Shown here piece by piece: positions 7,487-13,585 of a stretch of 14,025 bases of DNA (its first letter is position 1; every line of letters begins with the position of its first letter). The DNA is taken from positions 1-14,025 of the forward strand of contig USBC01000032.1 of NCBI GenBank assembly GCA_900552845.1, given 5' to 3'. Origin of the DNA: an uncultured Oscillospiraceae bacterium. GTDB taxonomy: Bacteria > Bacillota > Clostridia > Oscillospirales > Ruminococcaceae. Made by a program: the position numbers and the translations under genes. The notes under the pieces were generated by a model that had not been told where the DNA came from, ran no database searches, and saw only the letters and a program-made list of their open reading frames with translations.

Positions 7487-8893
7487 TTACATGAGGTCAG
7501 CCTTTAGACCGGGGATACGAGCGGAAGCCTTGGTGAGCAGCTCGCGCCCAACGGCAGCTGCATATTCACGTTTTTCTTCCTCGTTCACCTTGGTCAAGTG
7601 ACCGTTCTGCACAACGGTCTCGCCATTGACCACGACGGTTTCGATCATTCTGGCATCACCGCTGAGCACGATGCAGTCCACAGGATCATTGCAGCCGCCG
7701 GCATATTGCAGCTGATTCCAGTTCATCAGGGTGAAATCCGCCGCCATGCCGGGGGCGAGATGACCGATGTCATCACGACCCAGTACCGCAGCGCCGCCAG
7801 CGGTGGCAAGGTACAGAATATCCTCGCAGCCGATGGAATCATCTCCCCAACTGAGACGATTGAGCAGGTAGCTGACACGGATCTCCTCCATCATGCTAGC
7901 GGAATTACTGCTTGCAGCACCATCTACACCGATACCGAAGCGCCTGACACCTGCACGCAGCAGGTCGGGGATTCGGCAGGAGCCGGAGCTGAGATACATA
8001 TTGGAGATGGGGCATGTGGAGATACCGGTGTTGGTATCCGCCATCAACTGCACCTCCTCATCATTGAGATGAATGCAGTGGGCATAGTAGAATCGATCGC
8101 CCAAAAGGTCGTGACGGCGGAACCACTCGGCGGGACGGCAGCCGTAGTGTTCCTCCACGAAAGCCACTTCGCCGCGGCTTTCCGCCAGATGACCGTGCAC
8201 CTTGATATCCAGCTTCTCCGCCAGATCAATGGTCGCACGGACAATCTCCTCTGTTTCATAGTAGGCAATGCTGGGGCCGATGCCGACCTGACACATCGAG
8301 AAGCGGGAAGGATCATGATATTTCTTCACCAACCGTTCGACATCGCCCATGACGCCTTCAATACTGTCTACCACCTCGGGAGGGACAATATCACTGGTGA
8401 CGGAGTGGTAGCTGCGCACTGGGTGGAAGCGGATTCCCAGTTCCTTTGCGGCTTCGATTTCGGCATCTACCAGACAGGTCACGCCGACCGGGTGCGGATA
8501 CCACAGATCGTTGGAGGTGGTGATGCCGGTTTTCAACCCCTCACCCAGTGCCACATATACGCCGGCACGAGCCACATCGGTATTCAGATCCTTATAGATC
8601 TCGTACATGGTGGTGAGCCACGGCTCCAGCCGCAGACCCTGCGTGGCCTTGATGTTGCGGATCAGAGTTTGCCAGGTATGATGATGGGTGTTGACAAAGC
8701 CGGGCAGGATCACTCGTCCGCTGGCATCTACCACTTGGTCGATGGTGACGGTATCCCCAAGGGTCTCTCTAATGTTTTTGCCGATGGCCTTGATCTCTTT
8801 GCCGCTGATGAGCAGATCCGCATGACGATAGCGACGGCGCTCCTCGTCCATGGTAATGATCCAATCCGCATTTTGATACAGTACTGTTTTCAT
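7487..8893 (-). CDS. Amidohydrolase, 8-oxoguanine deaminase / AtzB-like (ATZ/TRZ family)
   Basis: The 468-residue protein has the full metal-dependent amidohydrolase pattern: ILPGFVNTHHHTWQTLIR with H70 and H72, KVHGHLAES with H233, H235 and E238, YYAHCIHL with H272, and FGIGVDGAASSNS with the metal/catalytic D324. The THHHTWQTL context and overall sequence are closest, in my judgement, to 8-oxoguanine deaminases and hydroxyatrazine-type aminohydrolases, which release ammonia from an amino-substituted heterocycle in the cytoplasm. The exact substrate cannot be read from sequence; guanine, isocytosine or pterin derivatives are alternatives. AAAGGAG precedes the ATG, in the 22-base gap after the nucleobase permease gene, so the two are cotranscribed and probably act on the same compound or its product. 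Confidence 0.88.
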   Translation of the reverse strand: MKTVLYQNADWIITMDEERRRYRHADLLISGKEIKAIGKNIRETLGDTVTIDQVVDASGRVILPGFVNTHHHTWQTLIRNIKATQGLRLEPWLTTMYEIYKDLNTDVARAGVYVALGEGLKTGITTSNDLWYPHPVGVTCLVDAEIEAAKELGIRFHPVRSYHSVTSDIVPPEVVDSIEGVMGDVERLVKKYHDPSRFSMCQVGIGPSIAYYETEEIVRATIDLAEKLDIKVHGHLAESRGEVAFVEEHYGCRPAEWFRRHDLLGDRFYYAHCIHLNDEEVQLMADTNTGISTCPISNMYLSSGSCRIPDLLRAGVRRFGIGVDGAASSNSASMMEEIRVSYLLNRLSWGDDSIGCEDILYLATAGGAAVLGRDDIGHLAPGMAADFTLMNWNQLQYAGGCNDPVDCIVLSGDARMIETVVVNGETVVQNGHLTKVNEEEKREYAAAVGRELLTKASARIPGLKADLM

Positions 8894-8915
8894 AATGTTT
8901 TCTCCTTTTGCCGGA

Positions 8916-10232
8916 TCATGCAGCAGCTTTTTCGTCTTTTTTCTCGGGGAGGATCAAGCTGAGGATCACGGCTACAATAGCGGTACCGGGTACACCGCTG
9001 AGCAGGCTGGAAGCCCAGAAGGGCAGCGCAACCAATGCATCAGATGCTGCGCTGAAGCCAACGCCAACTGCAAGAGAGATGGCAACAATGGTAGTGGTTC
9101 GGGCAGTGAGGGGACCGCCGTTATGGATAACATTCATGCCGGAAACCAGAATGGTACCGAAGGCGGAAAGGGCTACGCCGCCCAAAACAGCGGAGGGAAT
9201 GCAGGAGAATACAGCGCACAGCTTGGGGCAGAGACCGCAGAGAGCTACCACGCCGCCGGCGATGGCGGTAACAAAGCGGCTGGTAACACCGGAAAGACCA
9301 CACAGACCGATATTGGCGCTGCCGCTGATGACAGGAACCATATTGAACATAGAGGAAATGACGCTGCCGACCCCCTGAGCCAGTACACCGCCCTTGGTTT
9401 CATGGCTGGTGGGCAGGCTGTTCTTCGCCAACATGGAGGCGGTGGTCTGATCTCCCATCAGCTCAACCAGTGCGATGAAGCACAGAATGGAGATGGAGAT
9501 GATCGGCCCCAGTTCAAATTTGATGCCGAAATGCAGGGGCTGCGGAATGCGAATCCACGCTTCCTCGGCAATGGGGGAAAGATCCAACTTGCCAAAAGCA
9601 GCAGCAGCGGCGCTCATGACCAGAATGGCGATGAGGGGAGAAGCCTTGGAAAGGAAGTTCTTGCTGCAGAAGTGGTTGAGCAGAACCATGATAATGATAG
9701 TACCGGCAGCCAGCAGCAGGTTGATAGGATCGCCGTAGTCAGCGGAGCCTACACCGCCTGCACAGTAGCCGATACCGACGCTGCAAAGGCTGAGGCCCAG
9801 CGCCATAACGACTGCGCCGGTGATGTAGGGCTTGAACAGAATGGAGAGCTGCTTATGCAGACCGGTCCAAAGAATGGTGGTGATGATGCTGCCGACGAGG
9901 CAAGCCCCGGTGAACGCAGCCAGACCATATTGGGCGCCCAGGGCAATACCGGGGGCTACGAATACAAAGCTGCACTCCAGCGGAATGGGCAGCCGCGCAC
10001 CGATGGGGCCGACGCCGATGGTCTGCAGCAAGGTGGCAATACCGGTAACGAGCAGGCAGCCGGCGACCAAAATGGTGATCTCGCTGGCGGAAAGGCCGAT
10101 GCCGGCGCCAATAAGCAGCGGAACGGGCAGAACATTAAAAACGAGAACGACGATTTGCTGGATACTCAGCGGGACGGTTTCCTTGATGGGCGGGCAGTCA
10201 TTCAGACTATAGCCGACGGGGATCTTTGACAT
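8916..10232 (-). CDS. NCS2-family nucleobase:cation symporter (xanthine/urate/uracil permease family)
   Basis: I chose the ATG at 10230-10232 (MSKIPVGYSLNDCPPIKET), giving 438 residues, because AAGGAG lies nine bases upstream. An ATG 15 codons earlier lies in the operator-bearing leader and has no such site. The protein is highly hydrophobic, with the many membrane segments expected for this family. Typical early residues PLSIQQIVVL and the substrate-site segment ALVELMGDQTTASM (E257, D261) are present; E-x2-GD is seen in purine-type members. The family signature [QEP]-N-x-G-x4-T is degenerate: SANIGLCGLSG with A306 replacing the first polar residue and S replacing T. It imports a nucleobase-like compound, presumably for the downstream amidohydrolase. 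Confidence 0.92.
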   Translation of the reverse strand: MSKIPVGYSLNDCPPIKETVPLSIQQIVVLVFNVLPVPLLIGAGIGLSASEITILVAGCLLVTGIATLLQTIGVGPIGARLPIPLECSFVFVAPGIALGAQYGLAAFTGACLVGSIITTILWTGLHKQLSILFKPYITGAVVMALGLSLCSVGIGYCAGGVGSADYGDPINLLLAAGTIIIMVLLNHFCSKNFLSKASPLIAILVMSAAAAAFGKLDLSPIAEEAWIRIPQPLHFGIKFELGPIISISILCFIALVELMGDQTTASMLAKNSLPTSHETKGGVLAQGVGSVISSMFNMVPVISGSANIGLCGLSGVTSRFVTAIAGGVVALCGLCPKLCAVFSCIPSAVLGGVALSAFGTILVSGMNVIHNGGPLTARTTTIVAISLAVGVGFSAASDALVALPFWASSLLSGVPGTAIVAVILSLILPEKKDEKAAA

Positions 10233-10266
10233 AGGGGACAACTCCTTCCAAAACATCAGATCTTTT

Positions 10267-10289
10267 TGTAACATCAAGCGCTTGTTTCT
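10267..10289. promoter_or_regulatory. Degenerate fourth operator copy in the permease leader
   Basis: TGTAACA (10267-10273), nine bases, then TGTTTCT (10283-10289) matches the operator pattern in the first arm and four of seven bases of the second, with the same spacing as the two perfect copies nearby. Its centre is the ten-base palindrome CAAGCGCTTG. It lies between the main operator and the permease ribosome binding site. Confidence 0.4.
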
Positions 10290-10291
10290 TT

Positions 10292-10316
10292 ATGTAACAA
10301 TAAATCTTTGTTACAT
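10292..10316. promoter_or_regulatory. Operator 1: palindrome at the permease transcription start
   Basis: ATGTAACAA-TAAATCT-TTGTTACAT is a perfect inverted repeat with nine-base arms. It begins four bases downstream of the permease -10 box, so it covers the predicted start of transcription, the classic position for a repressor. The core TGTAACA-N9-TGTTACA recurs at 10400-10422 and, with N8, in front of the LacI-family regulator gene. Confidence 0.75.
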
Positions 10317-10320
10317 CTGC

Positions 10321-10349
10321 ATCTTAACAAGAATACATCAGAATTTCAA
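10321..10349 (-). promoter_or_regulatory. Sigma-A-type promoter of the permease-amidohydrolase operon
   Basis: On the minus strand a -35 TTGAAA (10344-10349) is followed after exactly 17 bases by a -10 TAAGAT (10321-10326). The transcript would begin inside operator 1 and have a leader of roughly 80 bases before the permease ATG. No purine-riboswitch-like structure was recognised in that leader. Confidence 0.6.
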
Positions 10350-10397
10350 CAGTTTTTTGCATTTGCGACAGTATTTCAGCGGAATGGACAACAATTT

Positions 10398-10424
10398 GAT
10401 GTAACATTTGTTTATTGTTACATC
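10398..10424. promoter_or_regulatory. Operator 2: upstream palindrome between the two operons
   Basis: GATGTAACA-TTTGTTTAT-TGTTACATC is a perfect inverted repeat with nine-base arms. It shares the TGTAACA-N9-TGTTACA core with operator 1, 106 bases away, and lies upstream of the permease -35. This suggests looping or cooperative binding by a regulator. A TTGACA hexamer is immediately next to it (10427-10432, minus strand), but no -10 box stands at a proper distance. Confidence 0.7.
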
Positions 10425-10434
10425 ATTGTCAAGC

Positions 10435-10462
10435 AAAAGCCGGAGAGCGGCTGCCCTCCGGC
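10435..10462 (-). terminator. Intrinsic terminator of the LacI regulator-flavoprotein operon
   Basis: On the minus strand, eight bases past the stop of the dehydrogenase-like gene begins GCCGGAG, a ten-base loop, then CTCCGGC followed by TTTTGCTT. The stem has seven GC-rich pairs. It separates the regulator operon from the permease operon. Confidence 0.75.
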
Positions 10463-10467
10463 GGAGA

Positions 10468-11586
10468 TCATTTCATGGTAAACAGCTTTTTGGGGCAAAG
10501 GGAGACGCACAGGCCGCAGCCGGTGCAGGCGGAGGCATCGACGGTGATGCCCTCCGTGCCCTGAGAAATGGCATCGTACAGGCAGGCACCGACACACCGC
10601 GTGCAGCCGTCGGGACAGGTTCCGCCACAGGAAGCGGTCAATTTCACACGCAGCAGGCGCTCCGGCAGCTCCTCAAAGGCGGAAAGGGAGGAAAGCGCTT
10701 TCCCTCGAAGCTCATTAACGCTTGCATAGCCTTTTTTTTGCAGCCATTCCTCCAGCTTGCTGAGTGTTTCGGCAATATGCCCGTAGCCCTGCAGCATGAT
10801 CGCAGAGCCCATTTGAACGGCGGTGGCACCCATCATCAGGAATTCAATAATGCTGTGCCAGTCCTCCACACCGCACATTGCCGCTACTTCACAATCGGTC
10901 AACTGGTGCAGAACAGCCGTAGCCGCCAGCGAAAGCGGGCGCAGGTGACTGCCGGTACAGCCGCCGATTGCCGCCATTTCACAGTGGGCGGTCTCGATAT
11001 TCACGCCGTTGATGCCCTCCAGTGATTCGATGGCGCTGATGGCACGGGCGCCATTCCGGGTGATTTGTCGGGCAAAGGCAGGATTGAGCGCTGCGTGATG
11101 CGGCAGCCGCACCATGACGGGGATCTCCACCGCCGAGGTGACGCCACGCACCATCTCGCCGACCTCCTCCGGTCGGATGCTGATATCCTCCAGCTTGGTG
11201 CCGATCGGGGTGAAGCAGCACAGCTCCAATGCATCGGCGCCCAGCCGCTGCATCCGACTGGCAAGATAGCGCAGCTCCGAAGGCGTGGTGCCGCGAATAT
11301 TGCAAATGAGGAAGGCATCACCCCTGTGCAGGCGTTCCGCCTCCTGCTCCACCTCCTCCAGCGTTTGGGTGCTGTACAGGGTGGTATTATAAACCTCCCC
11401 CTGCCGATAAAAGATGCGTGGGCTGACCATATAGCTTTTTTCCAGCGTGATGGTTTCTGTAACAACGGCAGCGGCTCCCGCATCAATGGCCTTTTGCATT
11501 GCCGTGGCATCACGGCACCAGGGACCGGCTGCCGCTATGATGGGATTTTTGAGCGGCAAGCCCATAAAACTGACAGATAACGACAT
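10468..11586 (-). CDS. Dihydroorotate/dihydropyrimidine dehydrogenase-like flavoprotein with two ferredoxin-type cysteine motifs
   Basis: The start is the ATG at 11584-11586 (MSLSVSFMGLPLKNPIIAAA), preceded by AAAGGAGGG; this gives 372 residues. Residues 1-280 form an FMN-binding TIM barrel of the dihydroorotate dehydrogenase family, with the phosphate-site pattern GGCTGSHLRPLSL (208-220) and MCGVEDWHSIIEFLMMGATA. Residues 320-365 hold two cysteine clusters (C320, C324, C328, C331, C335 and CTGCGLCVSLCP at 354-365), as in PreA and dihydropyrimidine dehydrogenase. The family's substrate loop N-x-SCPN is replaced by ELCCFTPIG (121-129), and the usual FMN-contacting VK is MVR (R160). A redox reaction on a different ring compound is therefore likely. 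It follows the regulator gene by 13 bases, in one operon. Confidence 0.88.
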   Translation of the reverse strand: MSLSVSFMGLPLKNPIIAAAGPWCRDATAMQKAIDAGAAAVVTETITLEKSYMVSPRIFYRQGEVYNTTLYSTQTLEEVEQEAERLHRGDAFLICNIRGTTPSELRYLASRMQRLGADALELCCFTPIGTKLEDISIRPEEVGEMVRGVTSAVEIPVMVRLPHHAALNPAFARQITRNGARAISAIESLEGINGVNIETAHCEMAAIGGCTGSHLRPLSLAATAVLHQLTDCEVAAMCGVEDWHSIIEFLMMGATAVQMGSAIMLQGYGHIAETLSKLEEWLQKKGYASVNELRGKALSSLSAFEELPERLLRVKLTASCGGTCPDGCTRCVGACLYDAISQGTEGITVDASACTGCGLCVSLCPKKLFTMK

Positions 11587-11599
11587 CTCGTGCCCTCCT

Positions 11600-12598
11600 T
11601 TACTCGAACAGCTCGTAAATTTCCTTGCGATTGCCGCAGCTGCGGCGAATCTTAAGTTTAGATTTGAGTACGATCTCGTGGGTTTCCACCTGATACAGCG
11701 CGCTGTCCTCAATCAGTTCAATGAGGCGGCGTGCCGCCACTGCGCCCAACCGCTCCAGTGGGTGCTCCATCGTGGTCAGCGCCGGGGTAATAACAGCGGC
11801 AGCCTCACTGCCCGTAAAGCCCGCTACGGCCAGACCATCCGGCAGCGGAATGTTTTCCTCCCGAGCCGCCTTGATGACCCCCATTGCCATCGCATCACTG
11901 ACGGCAAATACCGCCTGCGGCGGCTCTTCGGTGAGGATCGCCTCCCGGCAGGTGCGATATCCTCCGGCAACGCTGTCGTTGGCCTCCAGAATGCGGCACC
12001 GGCGATCATTCAATCCCAACGCTGCCGCCGCCTGCCGATAGCCGGCTGTAACCGCAGCTTTTTCCGGATAGCTTTGGTCGCTTTGCAGCAGCCAGATGGA
12101 GCGGTGCCCCATGGCATAGAGGTGGGCAAGCATCTTTTCGGCTGCGTCACGGTAATTGATGCCGCAGATATTGCAATTTTCCAGCCGATCATAACTGCCC
12201 AGCAGCACCACCGGCACATCGGTCGGCAGGCTTTCCTGTGACAATGTGGATTCAGCCGCCACTAATATGCCAATGGGTTTTGCAGTAATTACTGCCTGCA
12301 GGCATGCTGCAGCCCCGCCGGGGACCTGTGCGGTCTCCACCAGATTGACCAGAATTCCCTTGGGCGCCAGCACCGACTGTACTCCAAGGAGCACCCCTTG
12401 CGCCCGTGCCGCGGCAGGAACGATAAGGGAAACAAAGCGCTTATTGCGGTTGACCGGCTTGGGGTCATAATTATACTTTTCAATAATGGCCTGTACCCGC
12501 TCCCGGGTCTCCGGCAGCACCGCTTCCGGATGATTGATGACGCGGGAAATGGTGGCGACAGAAACGCCGGCTTCCTTTGCCAGCTCGCGGATATTCAC
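11600..12598 (-). CDS. LacI-family transcriptional regulator with a shortened hinge
   Basis: I place the start at the GTG at 12596-12598 (MNIRELAKEAGVSVATISRV), giving the usual 332 residues, because GGAGG lies six bases upstream. Longer frames run into unrelated upstream DNA. The N-terminus is a standard LacI HTH (VSVATISRVINHPEAVLPET), followed by a periplasmic-binding-protein-like sensor domain with VFAVSDAMAMGVIKAA and LAVAGFTGSEAAAVITPALTTMEHPLE. The hinge after YNYDP reads KPVNRNKRFVSLIV: about four residues shorter than in PurR and without the ARxL helix whose leucine inserts into the operator centre. A palindrome in its own promoter suggests autoregulation. It probably represses both operons until its ligand, likely a nucleobase-type compound, is present. 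Confidence 0.93.
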   Translation of the reverse strand: MNIRELAKEAGVSVATISRVINHPEAVLPETRERVQAIIEKYNYDPKPVNRNKRFVSLIVPAAARAQGVLLGVQSVLAPKGILVNLVETAQVPGGAAACLQAVITAKPIGILVAAESTLSQESLPTDVPVVLLGSYDRLENCNICGINYRDAAEKMLAHLYAMGHRSIWLLQSDQSYPEKAAVTAGYRQAAAALGLNDRRCRILEANDSVAGGYRTCREAILTEEPPQAVFAVSDAMAMGVIKAAREENIPLPDGLAVAGFTGSEAAAVITPALTTMEHPLERLGAVAARRLIELIEDSALYQVETHEIVLKSKLKIRRSCGNRKEIYELFE

Positions 12599-12611
12599 AA
12601 GCGCCCTCCTC

Positions 12612-12969
12612 TCATCTCTTTTTTCTAGTGTAACATATTTTGTTGTTACACGCAAATTGTATTTTATATACACCTGTGAGCAGGGCGCACAGCAAATGCG
12701 CTCTCTCGTAAACGAGGTAGTAGGCGGCAAGTGCAGCCAGAATCCCAATGTAGCGCCTGTGTCTTGATGCAAAGCAGCGACCTTTGATCCGTGTCTGCAA
12801 ACTCGCGTTTGATCCGCACAGAGGCAACCGCGTGAGCATCGTCTGTTTTGTTCTCATCCGCTTCCGATAAGAACTTTTGCAGCAGGCTCAAATCGCCGGA
12901 GTAGTGAAGTTCCACCAGCTTTGCCCGGTATTCCAGAAAGGCGCTGCATTGACCGCATTCCCTCGTTTT
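12612..12969 (-). pseudogene. Possible decayed gene, unidentified, with a frameshift
   Basis: One minus-strand frame is open from 12969 and contains AFLEYRAKLVELHYSGDLSL and SEADENKTDDAHAVASVRIK, a plausible soluble segment. Near 12770 protein-like character passes to another frame, which reads RYIGILAALAAYYLVYERAH and LLCALLTGVYK, a membrane-like segment. Together they suggest a broken gene whose end now underlies the LacI regulator promoter. I do not recognise the family, there is no ribosome binding site at a good start, and chance open frames are a fair alternative. Confidence 0.3.
12628..12651. promoter_or_regulatory. Operator 3: palindrome in front of the LacI-family regulator gene
   Basis: GTGTAACA-TATTTTGT-TGTTACAC is a perfect inverted repeat with eight-base arms. 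Its core TGTAACA/TGTTACA equals that of operators 1 and 2, but the spacer is eight bases rather than nine. A TACAAT box lies at 12656-12661 on the minus strand, placing the palindrome at the probable transcription start; its -35 is not clear. This fits autoregulation. Confidence 0.72.
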
Positions 12970-13044
12970 CTACTATGAAGGGATGTCATCTTTCCATCTT
13001 CTTCTGTATGCTTAAGATATCCAAAAGACGAGGAGGCATTCAAA

Positions 13045-13182
13045 ATGAATCAAACAACCATCGGCAGCTATATTGCACAGAAGCGGCGTGCGAAGAATCT
13101 CACGCAGGAACAGTTAGCAGAAAAGCTCGGTGTGTCGAACAAGACCATCTCCACATGGGAGAACGGGCTTTCCCTCAATTAA
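13045..13182 (+). pseudogene. Truncated XRE-family HTH regulator
   Basis: The 45-residue frame MNQTTIGSYIAQKRRAKNLT... includes TQEQLAEKLGVSNKTISTWE, an almost complete Cro/CI-type helix-turn-helix, with GAGGAGG seven bases before the ATG. It stops right after NGLSLN. Relatives continue with the fifth helix and usually a long C-terminal domain. In the next frame the DNA reads FPQLRILLQQLKLTLTKHFA, which looks like a frameshifted fifth helix, so a small indel near 13165 is likely. A strong terminator follows 65 bases after the stop, so nothing long is missing in between unless it was deleted. Confidence 0.75.
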
Positions 13183-13247
13183 GGATACTTCTACAACAAC
13201 TCAAGCTCACGCTTACAAAACACTTTGCTGAAAACCATATCTGAATG

Positions 13248-13296
13248 ACAGGAGACCATACCCGCCCGCATGGGCTGGGTATGGTCTCCTGTTTTT
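13248..13296 (+). terminator. Very strong intrinsic terminator after the XRE remnant
   Basis: ACAGGAGACCATACCC pairs perfectly with GGGTATGGTCTCCTGT (16 pairs). Inside, GCCC-GCAT-GGGC adds four more pairs with one bulged T. A run of five T follows directly. It insulates the downstream promoter and leader from upstream transcription. Confidence 0.8.
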
Positions 13297-13319
13297 GCAT
13301 AAGGAAGGAAATACTGGAT

Positions 13320-13502
13320 ATGCCGGTTAGCACAAAGAGTTTCACTTATGGACGAAAAAAGAAAAGGATAGAATTACTCAAAAAACATTTGAAATCCGCA
13401 TCCGAATCCGCTATAATAAACAAACAGCGTGTGGCGTTTCTGCGTAAATCCGGTTGCAGAAACGCCGCACGTCTTTTTGCGGAAATGGGTAAAAGTTCAT
13501 AA
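13320..13502 (+). CDS. Possible small basic protein of 60 residues; doubtful
   Basis: The frame starts MPVSTKSFTYGRKKKRIELL with AAGGAAGG about ten bases upstream and ends EMGKSS. It is rich in lysine and arginine with no recognised domain. Against it, a near-consensus sigma-A promoter (13389-13417) and a long stem-loop (13428-13478) lie inside its second half, so that part of the DNA is better explained as promoter and RNA leader. Confidence 0.25.
   Translation: MPVSTKSFTYGRKKKRIELLKKHLKSASESAIINKQRVAFLRKSGCRNAARLFAEMGKSS
13389..13417 (+). promoter_or_regulatory. Near-consensus sigma-A promoter for the MATE gene leader
   Basis: TTGAAA (13389-13394), exactly 17 bases, then TATAAT (13412-13417). 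Transcription would start near 13424, giving an untranslated leader of about 160 bases before the MATE start codon. This is the best promoter match in the window. Confidence 0.8.
13428..13478 (+). terminator. First leader hairpin with T-run (attenuator-like)
   Basis: GTGTGGCGTTTCTGC pairs with GCAGAAACGCCGCAC around a 12-base loop, with one G-U pair in 15; two further closing pairs are possible. TCTTTTTG follows. It starts only a few bases after the predicted transcription start, so it could end transcription prematurely before the MATE gene. Confidence 0.6.
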
Positions 13503-13533
13503 TCAAATCGTGTGGCAGAAATGCGTAAGTCCG
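13428..13533 (+). repeat. Tandem repeat with an 81-base period in the MATE leader
   Basis: CGTGTGGCGTTTCTGCGTAA (from 13428) and CGTGTGGCAGAAATGCGTAA (from 13509) are both followed by a purine and TCCGG. The outer segments are nearly identical, while the five-base inner segment (GTTTC versus AGAAA) differs. Each copy forms the left arm of its own hairpin, and the right arms have changed to match, as expected when structure is under selection. Confidence 0.7.
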
Positions 13534-13567
13534 GGTTTTCATGGACTTGCGCATTTCTTATTTTTTT
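13517..13567 (+). terminator. Second leader hairpin with T-run, just before the MATE gene
   Basis: AGAAATGCGTAAGTCC pairs with GGACTTGCGCATTTCT (16 pairs, one U-G) around a ten-base loop, followed by TTATTTTTTTG. It has every feature of an intrinsic terminator but lies between the promoter and the MATE ribosome binding site, so expression needs readthrough or an alternative fold. Confidence 0.7.
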
Positions 13568-13585
13568 GAAAGAAAGGTGATTTTT

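Noticed and set aside
7598..8962. Long plus-strand open frame of 454 codons opposite the amidohydrolase gene
   Set aside because: It is a shadow of a GC-rich real gene: its composition (His, Ala, Asp and Ile runs) is not protein-like, it has no ribosome binding site, and the opposite strand has all the amidohydrolase motifs.
8895..10229. Long plus-strand open frame of 444 codons opposite the permease gene
   Set aside because: Its Gly/Asn/Gln/Ala-rich low-complexity composition is the mirror of membrane-protein codons on the other strand; there is no start signal.
10275..10284. CAAGCGCTTG palindrome as a CcpA-type cre site or as the main LacI operator
   Set aside because: Only the core resembles a cre site and the flanks do not fit. 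It occurs once, whereas the TGTAACA palindrome recurs at three promoter positions; it is kept only as the centre of the degenerate fourth copy.
10233..10320. Purine or other riboswitch in the permease leader
   Set aside because: No conserved riboswitch core or terminator-antiterminator pair could be recognised; the leader is occupied by operator repeats.
10427..10432. TTGACA hexamer as the permease promoter -35
   Set aside because: No acceptable -10 box at 16-18 bases downstream; the TTGAAA-17-TAAGAT pair is better placed.
11447..12241. Plus-strand open frame opposite the LacI regulator gene
   Set aside because: Antisense shadow in GC-rich coding DNA; no domain and no ribosome binding site.
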